A stretch of DNA of 64,000 nt from Heterotrichella gracilis (lineage: Eukaryota; Sar; Xanthophyceae; Tribonematales; Xanthonemataceae), in contig JAULBX010030707.1 in the NCBI GenBank assembly GCA_032358255.1, forward strand, positions 1 through 64,000. The letters are read 5' to 3'. Positions 19,974 through 31,971 of the stretch are shown piece after piece; position 1 is the first letter of the stretch, and each line of letters opens with the position of its first letter. A model generated the notes under the pieces. The model saw nothing but the letters and a program-made list of their open reading frames with translations. It made no database searches and was not told where the DNA came from. A program made the position numbers and the translations under genes.

Positions 19974-22675
19974 CTACACCAGTGGCGTGCCCCCGGTTCG
20001 CGCAGACACCGACCGCTGCGTGGGGCCCGTGAGAATGGGCAGGCGCTCCATCTCCACCCCCTCCCTGGTGGCCATCACCCCCCGCTTGGTCAGCGCGTTG
20101 AGCTCCTGCCACGTCACCTCCATGTCCTTGGTGGCGTGCAGCAGGAAGGTGCCGCCCACGATGGTCACAAAGCCGCAACCCAGGGTGGCGCCCTGGGTCA
20201 GGGAGGAGCCGATGTCCTGCAGGCGCAGCAAAAATGCAACATTAATATTTTTCCCACAATGCCATATTGCCCCCATAGCGGGTGCATCACCACCCGGTGT
20301 TGGCGACTTGCATGCCAGAAGGCATTTTTGACAAAAAAAACATTTTTTTAATAATATATGTAATCAATCTATTGACCGTTTACTGCATGTACTTGTGTGG
20401 CGACGCTTGTGTAAACCTGCCTATGCATCTGGCTGCATTGCTGGGTGCATGTACTTCACTAACCATGCTAAACCTTTGCTAGCCTGCTGCCTGCCACACT
20501 GCCTGCACCTGGAGGGATTCGTGTTTATGGATCCACAAAAGATCATTTTTTCAATGCATTGCTCGCACCTGGAACATGATGCACGACGCCAGTATGGTGA
20601 GCGTGGTGAACATGACGTAGTAGATGGGGGACACGATGGCTGTGTTGAACAGGTCAAGCGCCTTGTTCAGGTAGTTCATCTGGGTCAGCACGCACACAAG
20701 CACAACCTGCGGGGGGCAGCGGCATGGGTGAGGTGGAGCCCAGCTGCCATTGTAGGATGTGCACATGAGGACATGTGTGCATAAGAAAATGTGCACGTGC
20801 CGCCATGTGGGGTGCTCGCATGTGGCATTGTCTGGGCGGTACAAGCACAACCTAAGGGGGGCAGCGGCATGGGTGAGGTGGGCAGCCGGCGGCAGCGAGA
20901 GCGCATGGCGGAACGCTACTTGGAGAATGCACATGCCTGGCATGCCCCATGCTGCCAATCTGGGACTTTTGTATTCATTGTATTCATCATTATTATATAT
21001 CTGAATGTATTTCCTTGCAGCTCGTGACCGATGAGAAATTGACCTCCAACCAAGGCCACCAGCTGTGCGTGACCCAACCCCAGCCCAATCCACCCACCTA
21101 CCCTAATCCCAGGCAAAGCCCCCTCCCCCCACCCAACGCGCACCACTATGCAGTAGTACGTCTCCGCGTACAGCAGCTGGTTGTCCCCCGAGAAGGTGAG
21201 CTTGAGCGCGATGCCCAGCCCCTTGCAGCTCATGACCGACAGCGAGCCCATGATGGAGCATATGCCGATGTACACAAACACGTTGGTCACGCCGTAGGAG
21301 GGGGATACCCACACAACCAGCGCCAGCGTGGTGGCCAGGGCGGTGAGCGCATAGGCCAAAAAGCCTGGGAGGGAAAGGAGGAGGAGCACGTTTCATTAGT
21401 AGTGTAATCCATACCAAACTTGCCCATTGTGAAAGTATAATATGCATTGCATGAATTTATTCGTTATTTGTATATGAGGGCGACACCGACGCACAACCAG
21501 CGCCAGCTTAGTGGCCAGCGCGGTGAGCACATAGGCCCAAACGCCTGGGAGGATGGGTGGGTGGGTGGGTTTCCATGATGGTTTGGCAGGGCGTGGGTGG
21601 CGCGTGCACGAATGGAGCATGGGTGAAGTGCATTGATTTAGGGTTCAGGGAGGAAAAGCCTGGCCTGGCCTTTTGCTTCATGGCCAGGAAGCATGCACCC
21701 GACTAGTGAAAGGCTTCTGCTGTTGAACCACAGCGATGCGCATTGCATCCTGCAACATTTAAGCCAGCACTGCCACCTTTGCCCTTGTCACGTACCAGGC
21801 TGCATCGCCAGGTGCCACACTTGCAGGACCGAGGTCACCACACGCTCCTCAGGTGCGTTGAGCACGATGGTTGTTGACCCCACGATGCACAGCACGCAGC
21901 CCAGCACGCCGAACATATTCAGCTTCTCATTCAGCATGATGTGCGCCAGGATAGCGCTGCAGTCACACGCAAGGGTCAAGTGTTGATGCAGGGATTGTTT
22001 GCATGTATTCCAGCAGTACGTATTGTACAGCTTGATTGGTGGATGCGAGGCGTTTGACCGCAGTTGACAGAGCCTGTAGAGAGCAATACGTACTGTATAT
22101 CTAGATTAGTGGGTGCGAGGCGTTTCACAACAATCGACAGAGCATGTAGAGAACCTCCACATCCTTCCAAAGCACACTGATAGTGGCCCGGGGTTGGTTG
22201 ATCCAAGGCAGCTACCAGCATCTGTACCTGATGATGATGCTCAGCGCTCCCAGCGGCGTGACCAGGATGGCGGGCGCGAATGCGTAGGCAGCAAAGTTGG
22301 CAAACTCCCCAAACACCATGGCCAGGAAGCCCCCCCACCATAGCGGCTCTGTCAAGTAGGAATAGCCTCCACTGCCTGCACGCATCGAGGCATGCGGTGA
22401 TGCTGATGGATGATGCCAGTGTGTAATCTGAGTGGCATCCAACTGACTGCTCAGCCTCTTGCACATACGGTGGACCAAAAATGCCATGGTGTTCACCCAC
22501 ATATGCCCCACTTTGCAAGACCTCCACGCCTCCAGAGCTGTGGCTCACCTGCCCTCAGGCCATTGGCTCCTGCCAAGCGCAGCCCTTTCTTCTTCACAAT
22601 GAAGCTTGAGCCAATGAAAACAGAAGAGCTGACGGCCAGTAGTATGCCTTTGGTCTGGTCTGACATGCCCTCCAT
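19974..22675 (-). CDS. NIPA-family magnesium transporter
   Basis: Minus-strand exons 22549-22675, 22228-22375, 21796-21956, 21144-21364, 20569-20706 and 19974-20216 join in phase to 345 residues, the usual NIPA length. Family signatures follow in order: [20 protein letters not shown] at the start, [101 protein letters not shown] and [10 protein letters not shown]. About nine membrane helices are expected. NIPA proteins move Mg2+ across endosomal or plasma membranes. The ATG at 22675 is the first in frame and sits directly before the conserved N-terminus. The short cytosolic C-terminal tail after HATKDM is not conserved. Confidence 0.9.
20840..21553 (-). repeat. Three exon-edge echoes in NIPA introns
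   Basis: 20840-20885 repeats the acceptor edge at 20694-20740 (ACAAGCACAACCT.....GGGGGGCAGCGGCATGGGTG). 21012-21032 repeats CCTTGCAGCTCATGACCGA from inside the exon at 21144-21364. 21481-21553 repeats, with about ten changes, the exon start at 21308-21373 (ACAACCAGCGCCAGC...GGCCAG). The third copy still encodes a membrane-helix-like [15 protein letters not shown], yet the true exon alone keeps the reading frame. Confidence 0.7.
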
Positions 22676-24106
22676 AGTTGCCGCTGCTTGCGCCTTGGAC
22701 AGCAAGCCTCTGGTATTGGGTGTGCTGAGGGCGATGGGTTGTTGCAGATTGGCCCCGGGTCAGCAGCTTTTGGGGAAGTGCTTTCCAGCCAAACCTAATA
22801 CGTCTTTAGGTGCAACGTCTGGCCACCCCATTGTGAAACAGGTCCCACTGTCTGAGACGCAGATCGCTCCTGGGAAAGCGTTGCTGCAAGAAGCTTCTGT
22901 ACTCAATTGGGGCAAGGGCCATATGCCACTTCACCAACTCGCTGGCCGCTGTGTGCGCATCATATGATAACCTTCACTATGATAGTGACTGCCCAGTCGT
23001 GGCTCAAACAAGGAGACTCCAAGTGGTCAAGGATGCAAACGGTTCTGTATCGCAAGCCACAAGTGGATGATGTCAAGGCTCGGTACAAGTGGGGGGTGCT
23101 GTTCCACAGTCAGTTCCTACAGTGTGGCTGCTTTTGCCTAAAGTATAGCACAGTATTCAGCAAAGTACGTGAGGACACGCGTTTGCATCCTTTCGTTTGC
23201 AGTCTGAGCTTTTGTTGACAACCATCTGGTCAAATCTACCTAGGCACCCGAGTACAGAAAAAATTTTGTAATGGATGTCTGCATTGCCAGGCAGGGCACA
23301 GGTTTACAAACGGGCGAACTTGCAGTATCTGTTGCGTTTGACTGAGGCCGGTCGCTTAGCTATACGGTAGCCCACTTCACTTGGGCCCGTGCGTGCATGC
23401 ATAACGACCTGCATACACATAGGCAAGCTCGCGAGCTCACTAGATGCCCGCGAGAAAGTAGGTCGTGGAGGGTCCTGTTGTTTTGATACCCATCTACGCC
23501 TCGTTTGTCGCCAAACTAACTGCATTGTTATTGCTGGCGAGACAAGGCATGGAGACATGTAAGGTTTGACGCCAACGCCCCTCGCAAAACGCGTCGGGAA
23601 ACCCAGCATGGCGAGCCAGCAAGGCCAAGCTTTCCATGTGGCGTGCCCTTTCACCGGGTAAGCCAGCTGCCTGCTGGCAGTCCAATATGCATGCATATGC
23701 CACACTGCACACCCTAGACCACCAGGCAAGCCTGGCTGAGCCTCGGCTAGTGTTGCCTGTCCTGGACGACAAAAATGGTGTCCTAACTTTCAAACCGTGT
23801 ACCCCTTCCAGCACAAACTCCTCACACCCACCCACCCACCCACACCGACACCCACCATGCTCCCACCCCACCACCCACCACCCCATTCATGCAGCCGCGT
23901 CGTGTGCTATTGCACCCACAGCTCCCCTGCCACCCTCCTGACATCAGCTGCCTCCAGTACTCTGTCTCCTTCTTATGTGCACACAAACACACACACACAC
24001 ACCACCGCGCCGACCACGTCATTCCACCTGCACACTCCATCGCCCCCCCCACACCAACACCCCCACCCACCCACCCACCCCAATCCCCACCAACCCACTT
24101 ATGCAG
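22676..24106. other. Divergent region between the NIPA and Tudor genes
   Basis: No conserved exon is seen. From 23820 to 24095 the DNA is C-rich, with (CCCA)n and (CA)n runs. The segment at 23889-23965 (TGCAGCCGCGTCGTGTGCTA...) parallels 24102-24175, the start of the first recognised Tudor-gene exon, and so is another exon echo. The true first exon of the Tudor gene may lie here unrecognised. Confidence 0.45.
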
Positions 24107-27100
24107 CCGCGGTGTGTGCTATTGCACCTATGGCGCCCCTGCTACCATCCCCACCTTGGCCGCCTCCCAGCAGTACTACGCCCAGGCAGCGCAGATGTGG
24201 AAGCTGTGGAGCACGCAGGAGGGCGCATTCAGGCACCCAGAAAGCACAGAAATACTGGTGAGAAGGGTAATTCAACCTAAACCGTAAAGCACGGAAACAC
24301 TGGTGCGGTCAGCAACCCTAAATCCTAAAGCATGGAAATGCTGGTGCGAGGAGCAACTCACCACAGCCGCACCTGCTGTATCCCTGTACCCCGGGTTCAA
24401 ATTCCTGAGTCTTGCATGGTATGCCAGCCTTACGGGGCCTGGCATTAGTGCACCAAAGGTGTTTTCACTGCATGCACCACAGCGCGTTGCAACAGACCCC
24501 ATGGCTAGTGCTGACCTGTCCCTGTGTGTGGTTGCGCTTGCAGTTGCCCCAGCTGCTGCGAAGGGTGCGCCAGTCCAGGCACCACCTACCCGAACCAGGT
24601 GAGAGGCGCAACAAATATAATGTAAAATGCATGAAATAAATAAAACATATGTTGCAAATATTTCTGTTTAGACATGTCCTGAACAGAAATACATATTCAA
24701 GATTTCAAGATTTCAAGATTTACTAACATCGTTTAATGAATAAACGTACTGGTTTCAAAAATATATGCTTTTTTTGTATGTATTAGTCTTTCATGCGGCT
24801 CCTGGTAACGCCTCCCCCTTGCAGACCTGACCCGCGCACAGGCTGAGCGCCAGCTTCGCTCCGCCACCAAGGCCGCCGAGGCCGCTGTGCTGCGCTGCGC
24901 CAAGCTGGGGGCCAGCGTGGGGGTGGCGGTGGAGGTGGATCCGGGGCTGGATATAGAGCTGCCGCCTGTGGAAATGGTGCGTGGGGTGGAGGCGGGGTTA
25001 GTGGAATATGTGGGTGTGTGCACTTTGACGCCGTTCAAGCGCTGCTGGCTGTGCGTGTGGGTGTGGTGGGCATGGTTGGTCTGGGGGTGTGTAGCATGGG
25101 GACGGGGCTGGATAGAGCGCTGCCACTCCATGAGGTCTGCACACAGAACCGACCCCAGGCCAGTGATGTGCATTTTGCCGACGTGGTTGAGCTAGGGTGT
25201 TAGCATAGGGTAGGTGGCGACGGCGCACTCAGTGGTTGGATGGTAAAATTCCGCCGGTGGAATTGGTGCGGGTATGCGGGTTGGATGGGCGCATGTTCAT
25301 GTACGGCCCTGCGCCAGTTTTAGCATAGTGCAATGCCGTGGGTTGATTTAAGGTAGCAAATGTATCCAGCATTTATTGGTTTCCATCTTGTTCCATAGAC
25401 TTCCACCCTGACACTCATACCCCTTGCACGCAGGTGGATGTGACCCGGCTTGAGCAGGAAGCCGCCTCCATCCAGCGCGCACATGTGGAGCGCAGGCGCA
25501 GGGAGCAGCACCTGAGGGAGGCGGCGGAGGAGGCGGCGGCTGCCGCAAAGGTGAGGGGGTGGGGAAATGGGCTGTGCTCTCATGGGAAGCGTTGATGGGA
25601 AGGGCGGGGGGCTTGGGTCGCAAGGGTGAGGGGTGGGGGGCCAAGGTGCGCGGGAACTGAGGCGGGGTTGGTTGCAGGTAAACGTATGCATTCCTTGGTT
25701 TGAAGGAGGGGCTTCAGCGTTTAGGGTTGACTGATGGCCCCTTCAGCGTTTTTAGGACTTGATTGATGGTCCTGCGCAGGTGGCAGCCGGGCATTCCTCC
25801 CTCTTGTAACCCCGAATGTGATGTATGCACCCTCCTCCTTGTGCAGGTGGCAGCCAAGCATGCTGCCAAGGTGGCGGCCGCACAGCAGGCCATGGCAGCA
25901 GAGCGCAGCAGCAGTGGGGGGTCCGGTGGGGGGGGAGGTGGGGGTGCGGGGCGTCACCACCCAGGGGCGCACCAGGGGCACGCGCGGGGACAGGGCGCAT
26001 CCCCAGGGGACGGGCAGCGACCAGGTGGGGGGGGTGCGGTGTGGGGGCAACCAGGGGCCGGGTGGTTTTCACCGAGGTGGCACTGATGAATCTAGGATTT
26101 AGGGTCTGGGCAGGCATAAGATTAGGGTTGAGATTTGCTGCTGCCCGTGTTCCAGGGTCATTTAGTGGTGAGCCCCATACCCTGACTCAAATCCAGTAGC
26201 TCGCTCGTGACTGTGAATTCAACGTGGCCTGGTTTGACAGCCGCACAAGCCTGGGATGGCTCCCTGCGTAGGTTGGCTCCCCAAATCGACTTTCTGTCCA
26301 AAAGCTGTTGCATTTGTCTCATGCAAGCCTCGTGCCTGTACCTGTGTTATGCAGGTCCCGCTCGCCATGCGCAGCCTCATCAATGGGGCTCGGGGCAGGG
26401 GGCGCACAGGGCGGGACCGCCGCTGCCCCACCACCACCCCACCTCCCCCACCCACCAGCGATCTGCGCCAGAGGGGCACCCCCTGCCCCCCATCCGCACA
26501 GCCGCCCCCACCCAAGCTGCCAGGTGTGTGCCCTCCCCTCCCCTCTGCCATTAGCTGTGGCGAATGAATGAATCTGCATTTCAGCTGCGATCCTGATTAG
26601 CATTAGCAGCGGATTAGCAGCCAGTCCTAAAGGCACCATTGCAATTGTAAAGGCCTACTAGGCGTTGTGCAGCCGCATTGGTCCCATGCTTGCATCCAAT
26701 GCTTTATGAACATGCACCAGTCCACGGATTGTACTCTGCCCCACAACTCTTTCACCTTCCTCGCCCTCCCCATCACTCCACCCCCCAGGCCGCCCCCTCC
26801 CTCCTCCCCCAGCCCCCACCACAGCCACAAGCAGGGGGCCAAGGGGCAGGCAGCACCGCACGGCAAGGAGCGGGCGGGCGCCCACCAACAACCTCATGCA
26901 GGTACGCAGCAATACAGCCACGTAAGGGTTTAGGGTTTGGGGTTTAGGGTAAGCTGCATTACAGTCACATTAGATGGTAGTGCGTATTGGTTGTCCCAAA
27001 CTATTTCTGACAGGGAAGGTAATACAAAAGGAGCTCTTTTTGTGGCTACACACCACATGCGAGGTGGGGTGTGCATGTGACCACTCTAAACCCTAAACCC

Positions 27101-30100
27101 TACCAATGTAATCAAGACCCGCAGGCCTTGTGGCCTTAGTTGTCTGTGCATCATGCCGCCCCACAGGTTTTGTGGTCCTGTCCGCGCATGGTGTCAGGCA
27201 TGGAAGTTGACCCAACGGCCACCACACACAGCAGCACAACCCCCCCTCCACCCTGTCACTAGCCTTTAACCCGAAACCCTAAACCCTCCAGCCTGTCCTT
27301 AACCCTAACTCTACACCCTCAACCTGTCCAGGGGCTGCACCAGGGGCCCCTCGCACCAGCACCCCCCACGCGCCCCCCCTTGCCTCCAAGCCCCCCAAGG
27401 CCCCCCGAGAGGAGCGCGCCCAAGGCCCCAATGGGCCACTCAAATCGTGGCTGCTGCGCATAAAAGATCTGAGGTGCGACAACCCACACATACAACAACG
27501 TTGCTTGTTCAGAGACCGTGATGGTGTGGAGTGCGCAGAATTTTGAACTCTAGCCAACGTGTGTTTGCTTTTAAGGGTCCGTGTTGCGAAGTATGATAGG
27601 GCCTAAGCCCTTTTTCAATCTAGGGCTTGCCCCAATTGTGCACTGACCTGCATCGTGCACCCGCCACAGCCCCTCCCTCCCGGGTTTATGATTGAGGGTT
27701 TATGGTTTTCCTCGCCTGACATGAAATGTGTGTTGTTCCCCTTTGCAGCCCCTCCCTGCTTGGCAAACGCGTGCAGACCTACTGGCCTGACGACGGCAGC
27801 TGGTGGCTAGCGCAGGTCACGCAGTTTGATGCAGAGACACACACAGCGGTGCTGCTGTACGACACAGGTGGGAGGGGTAGACCTCAAACCCCAAAAAACC
27901 TAAAGCCTACCATGGCTGGCGCAGGTCAGGCAATGTGAGACCGGCACACACACAGCCGTGCTGTTGTATGGCACAGGTGGCGCTGGTTGATCATGGACTA
28001 GCACAGGGATGTGTTTTACATGTGGGTCAACATACCCGCTGAAGCACCTGGTTAGATAAGTGGTGGTCACCCTACTCGCAGCATGTCCCAGGGGACAAGT
28101 GGTGCCTTGATGATAGAAGTATGTATCCAAGTGTGCATCCAAGACATTTGTGTGTGTGTATCTACTATTCATTCATTTTAATACTGTTTATTATTTTGAA
28201 TTTTCATGCTACCCGCTGCATGGTATCAGGAGAGGAAGTGGAAAGAGTGGCATGTTTAGCACTCTGAATAACAGGATAATGATGAAAAGCCCGCCGCAGT
28301 CCAAACACCATGGGCAACTCCCGGGTGGAGCGATTTCCGGTCACGGTTTAGCACTCTGCTCGCTGCATCCATGGTGGCCCTCCCCTCTGAATTTTCCCAG
28401 GGGAAGAAGAGGAGCTGCAGCTGGATGGTCTGGTCAAGGATGGAGAAATCGCATGGCTAGATGCAGCGGATGTGACAGCACCCATCCACCCACCACAGCC
28501 GCACCCGCCGGTGGCAAAACCACAGCCGGGCCACCAGCCGCACCCCACCCCTGCCTCCCCGCAGCCAAGGGGGCCACTGACTGGCGGCAAGAAGCGGAAA
28601 GGGGGGGGCGTGGCAGGCGCCGGTGCCGGAGGGGAGGTGGCTGGCCCCCCTGCAGGCGCATCCAAGAAGCAGCGCACTGCACCAGGTGGGTGTGGTGGGT
28701 GCGGTGTGGTATGCTGGAAGGGCACACGCGGGGTTGATGGTCAGCTGCGGGCGGAATTTGTGGTGGGTACGCCTCACCTCACGTCCAGTAACTGTGGCAT
28801 ACAAATCTGATGAAAAAAGCAGCTCACATTGGCCCCCACTCACCCGCCCACCCACCCGTTTGCATGCGGAGCCTTGCGCCATCTTCTCAGTTGCCGCTCC
28901 ACCTATGCTGTATGCAGGTCCCTCCCCTGCGCCCAAGGGGAAGCACCCGCACCCTGCAGCCGACCACCCGGGGGTGGCACTGGCCTGCACACACAGCAGC
29001 CACGTGCACTCGCCACCTGGCGCCGCTGCAGGGGCGCAGGCGGCAGGCCAGGGCAAGCAGGGCAAGCAGGGAGCAAGGCTAGTGAGGTGGGTGTGTGCTA
29101 TGCAAACCCTAAACCCTACACCACATGTGGCAGGGCCAGGGCATACAGGAGCAATCAGAGATCAAGACCTGCAAGGTTTGTGTGGTCTGCAGTCCCCATT
29201 TTTGGCATGCGTGGCAATCCTGTGTGAAGATGGGGAACTTGTCCCTAAACCTTTAAGCCCTAAACATGCTTCGGGGGGCGGCACAATATACCCTCATTCT
29301 CACACACTAAACCCTAAACCCCCTCACCCTCTTGGCATGTTGCAACAAGCCGCACTGCATGATCTCAATTAGGGATTCACAATGCGTCGCATTTTCGAAA
29401 ACAAATGCGTAATACGTCGCATTTAAGCCCTTTTTCGGAATGCGTACGCATTATGCGTGAAAAATGCGTTTATAAGATATTAAAATCAAATTTAATTAAA
29501 ATATATCGAAATAAGATCTCTAATGTTATTTTTAGATGTGAAACAAGCAGGGCTTGCCAAATGAGTTAAGATGTGGGCTCTTGCATGTAGTTGGGTGTGG
29601 CTTTCGTCGTTTACTTTTAATGACATATTATGTAATTAACGCATTTTCACGCATTTTTAACGCATGCTGAAGGAGAAAATGCGTATTTTTACGCATTGCG
29701 CATGGGCATTACGCATTACGCATCATGAATCCCTAATCTCAATGCATCCTCTTGCCCTCCCGCCCCAACCCACACACACACCCTGCGCAGGCCCGGGGAA
29801 GGGAACCCAGGCGGCCAGCCCCGACCCAGCGGGGGCAAGAAGGGCCCATCAGGGGGCGGCACCATCGTGGCTGGCATCAAGCCTGGACTGGCCTCGGTGC
29901 TGGCACTGGAGGAGGCTGCGGTGGGGCGTGTGGTGCAGGTGCGCTGAGCGGGTTTTAGGGTTTAGGTTTTGGGTCTGAGGTTTAGGGTGTAGAATGGTTT
30001 GGAGGCTGGCACTGGAGGAGGCCGCGGTGGGGCGCGTGGTGCAGGCGCGTATATTGGAGTTTAGGGTTTAGGGTTGGGGAGGGGTAGGCTGGCGTTGGTA

Positions 30101-30525
30101 TTGGTGTTGGCAGAAAGGAGGCTGGTGGTGGGGTGTGTGGTGTAGGTGCGCAGAACAGGGTATGGGGTGGTGGTTGGGGTGTGGGCTGCATCAGTCTTGG
30201 CGCTGGAGTCCACTGCAGTGGGGTGCGTGGCGCAAGCACGCAGAAACAGATGTTGAAGGCTGATGGTGCATCTGAGCATCCTTGATGTTTGTTACCGTCC
30301 ACAAATTCAGTTTGAAAGCTTACCTGAGCCCTGCCCCCGGGGCATGTGGTGGCGCAGGTGTACTGGCCGCAGACCAGCGCCTGGTTTGACGCCCGCGTGG
30401 AGGGGTGCAACCCGCAGCGGCGCAACATCATGGTGTGCTACGGCAACGGCCAGAAGCAGATCCTGGATGCCGCGCAGGAGTTTGGGTCGTGGAAGATCAG
30501 GCTCATGCCGGAGGAAGGAACCTAA
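24107..30525 (+). CDS. Protein with two Tudor-like modules (putative chromatin reader)
   Basis: Exons 24107-24257, 24544-24598, 24825-24976, 25434-25550, 25847-26024, 26355-26523, 26789-26901, 27332-27473, 27749-27867, 28401-28685, 28918-29086, 29791-29938 and 30358-30525 join in phase to about 655 residues; the true start is not resolved. The N-terminal third is helical and charged (DLTRAQAERQLRSATKAAEA, and RREQHLREAAEEAAAAAKVA), probably a coiled coil. A Pro/Gly/Lys-rich disordered part follows. A Tudor-like module reads LLGKRVQTYWPDDGSWWLAQ...LLYDTGEEEEL, and a second at the extreme C-terminus reads VGRVVQVYWPQTSAWFDARVEG...VCYGNGQKQIL, each with the aromatic residues expected of a methyl-lysine or methyl-arginine cage. 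Basic KKRK patches suggest the nucleus. Whole-protein orthology is unknown; PDS5/Agenet-type readers are the nearest analogues. Confidence 0.68.
24286..24350 (+). repeat. Two echoes of an exon end linked by CCTAAA
   Basis: AAAGCACGGAAACACTGGTG at 24286-24305 and AAAGCATGGAAATGCTGGTG at 24327-24346 repeat the exon end and donor AAAGCACAGAAATACTGGTG at 24241-24260. The copies are separated by CCTAAACCGT and CCCTAAATCCT, degenerate telomere units. Confidence 0.7.
25098..25275 (+). repeat. Echoes of the exon 24825-24976 in its following intron
   Basis: GACGGGGCTGGATAGAGCGCTGCC (25101-25124) and a segment with ATTCCGCCGGTGGAATTGGT (25249-25268) match, with changes, the exon end at about 24941-24980 (GGGCTGGATATAGAGCTGCC and GCCTGTGGAAATGGTGCG). 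A further echo at 25777-25792 (CGCAGGTGGCAGCCGG) copies the acceptor edge at 25843-25858. Confidence 0.55.
27911..27983 (+). repeat. Echo of the first Tudor exon end
   Basis: TGGCTGGCGCAGGTCAGGCA...CACACACAGCCGTGCTGTTG...GGCACAGGTGG follows the exon 27749-27867 and repeats its last 70 bp plus the donor site. In-frame stops show that it is not an alternative exon. Confidence 0.75.
30004..30240 (+). repeat. Three tandem echoes of the penultimate Tudor-gene exon end
   Basis: The exon end at 29900-29938 (CTGGCACTGGAGGAGGCTGC...GTGGTGCAG) recurs at 30006-30044, about 30087-30146 and 30197-30240, progressively more diverged. Runs of TTTAGGG-like sequence sit between the exon and the first copy and between the first and second copies. 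Spacing is roughly 100 bp. Confidence 0.8.
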
Positions 30526-31971
30526 CGTAGGGTAATCCTGGGGACTCAGCGGGGGACAATGGCGTGACTGGGGAGCGTGGGTGGTCATGTTTAGGGTCTT
30601 ATGGTTTCTTGTTGTTTTGGACTTGGGTCGGTCCGGAGGGCCCTGTGCCTGTGGGTCCTCGGCCAGCATGCTGAGTGGGGTGGGGGCCGAATCTGCAGGG
30701 TGGAACACGCTGGGTTGTGGGGTTTAGAGTTTAGGTTTCTTACCCTAGTGCATGAGGACTGTGCACCTTTAATAAGTCACAGTCAAACTTTGACTGGCAG
30801 TCACAGTTTGATTAGCGTTTGGGTGGGGCGTTGGCCCGGGCAGACTGCCACAATCATTAGTTATAGGTATTGCACACTTGAGATCATAGCATCCAGATTA
30901 CAGTCAATAGCAAGCATTTCAAATTGTCACATGTGCCCTTGTATGCTTGCCCGTGCCCTCAACTTGCGACTTACTGGCATCAGGGTAGAGCTGGGTAGAG
31001 TGCGTGACTGCTGAGCAATGCAACAATTTGGCAAACAATTGGAAATGTGTTATCAATTAAGTGATCTTTCAGGAATTGGCCCTACAACTGCATACCACAG
31101 CTGTTCTAGGTAATGAATTGTCTTTCAGACTGTCTGGCAATCCTGCGTGATCTGATCATAGATGGTCGACCATGACCATGAGCACATCTAGTAGGTCACG
31201 ACCAAGCATGTTTACTTCACCACAAAAATATAAGACATAAAAAAGACACCCCTGGAGACCAACACATGCTATGGCAACCTGAGGTAGCGCGTGCCGCATG
31301 TGGAGTGGTGATTGCTTGTAGGCTAAGCTAGGTCTGCCACTGCGACTATCACTGTGCAGAGTGCAGTCGCATGTTAATTCAAAAGCTTGCTCATATAATT
31401 GGAACCATTTGATGTCTGGTAAAAGTAAAATGCTGCAGCATGCAATTTATATTCTGCAATTGCTTAAACAGTTACTAAAGTTTAGGACCTGGTCACGATC
31501 TGATCTCACACTGCTGGCCACATTGGCCCAGAATCTGATCTGATCTCAGAGTCCGAAAGACGCCCTGGTGAAAGGGGCTGTGCAATATGCAGCTGCTGCA
31601 AAACTTCCAACAGGTCCAACAGGGGCAAAAAAGAAACATAAAATAAACTGTGCAGCATCACATCCTAGCTATGGTACACACCGTTTATTTGATCGATGAG
31701 TTGTGGAGTTATGTCAGGAAAATGCCCACCAAAACATTGGAAAAGCCTTGGGCTTGTCATTTGTCAAATGCTTTCATTCATTGCGCGCACGCAACCTACA
31801 CCTGGGTACTGCCTAATGGGTCAGATTGCTGGCTAGCCGTTTGTGTAGTACTATGGCACTGGCAACAGGCCAAGAGAGGCAACTGGTAGGTCAGACCTAC
31901 ATCCATTTATTGACTGTGTGCTAGGAGGGCTGACCGTAGTGTGGCACCACAGCAGCATGCTATGCCCTGCC
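30526..31971. other. Convergent intergenic region
   Basis: Lower-GC DNA between the Tudor gene and the cyclin-box gene. No exon with family resemblance is found on either strand and no repeat stands out. It should hold both 3' UTRs. Confidence 0.45.

Noticed and set aside
23304-23886. Minus-strand open frames upstream of the Tudor gene
   Set aside because: Composition follows C-rich simple repeats and there is no recognisable motif.
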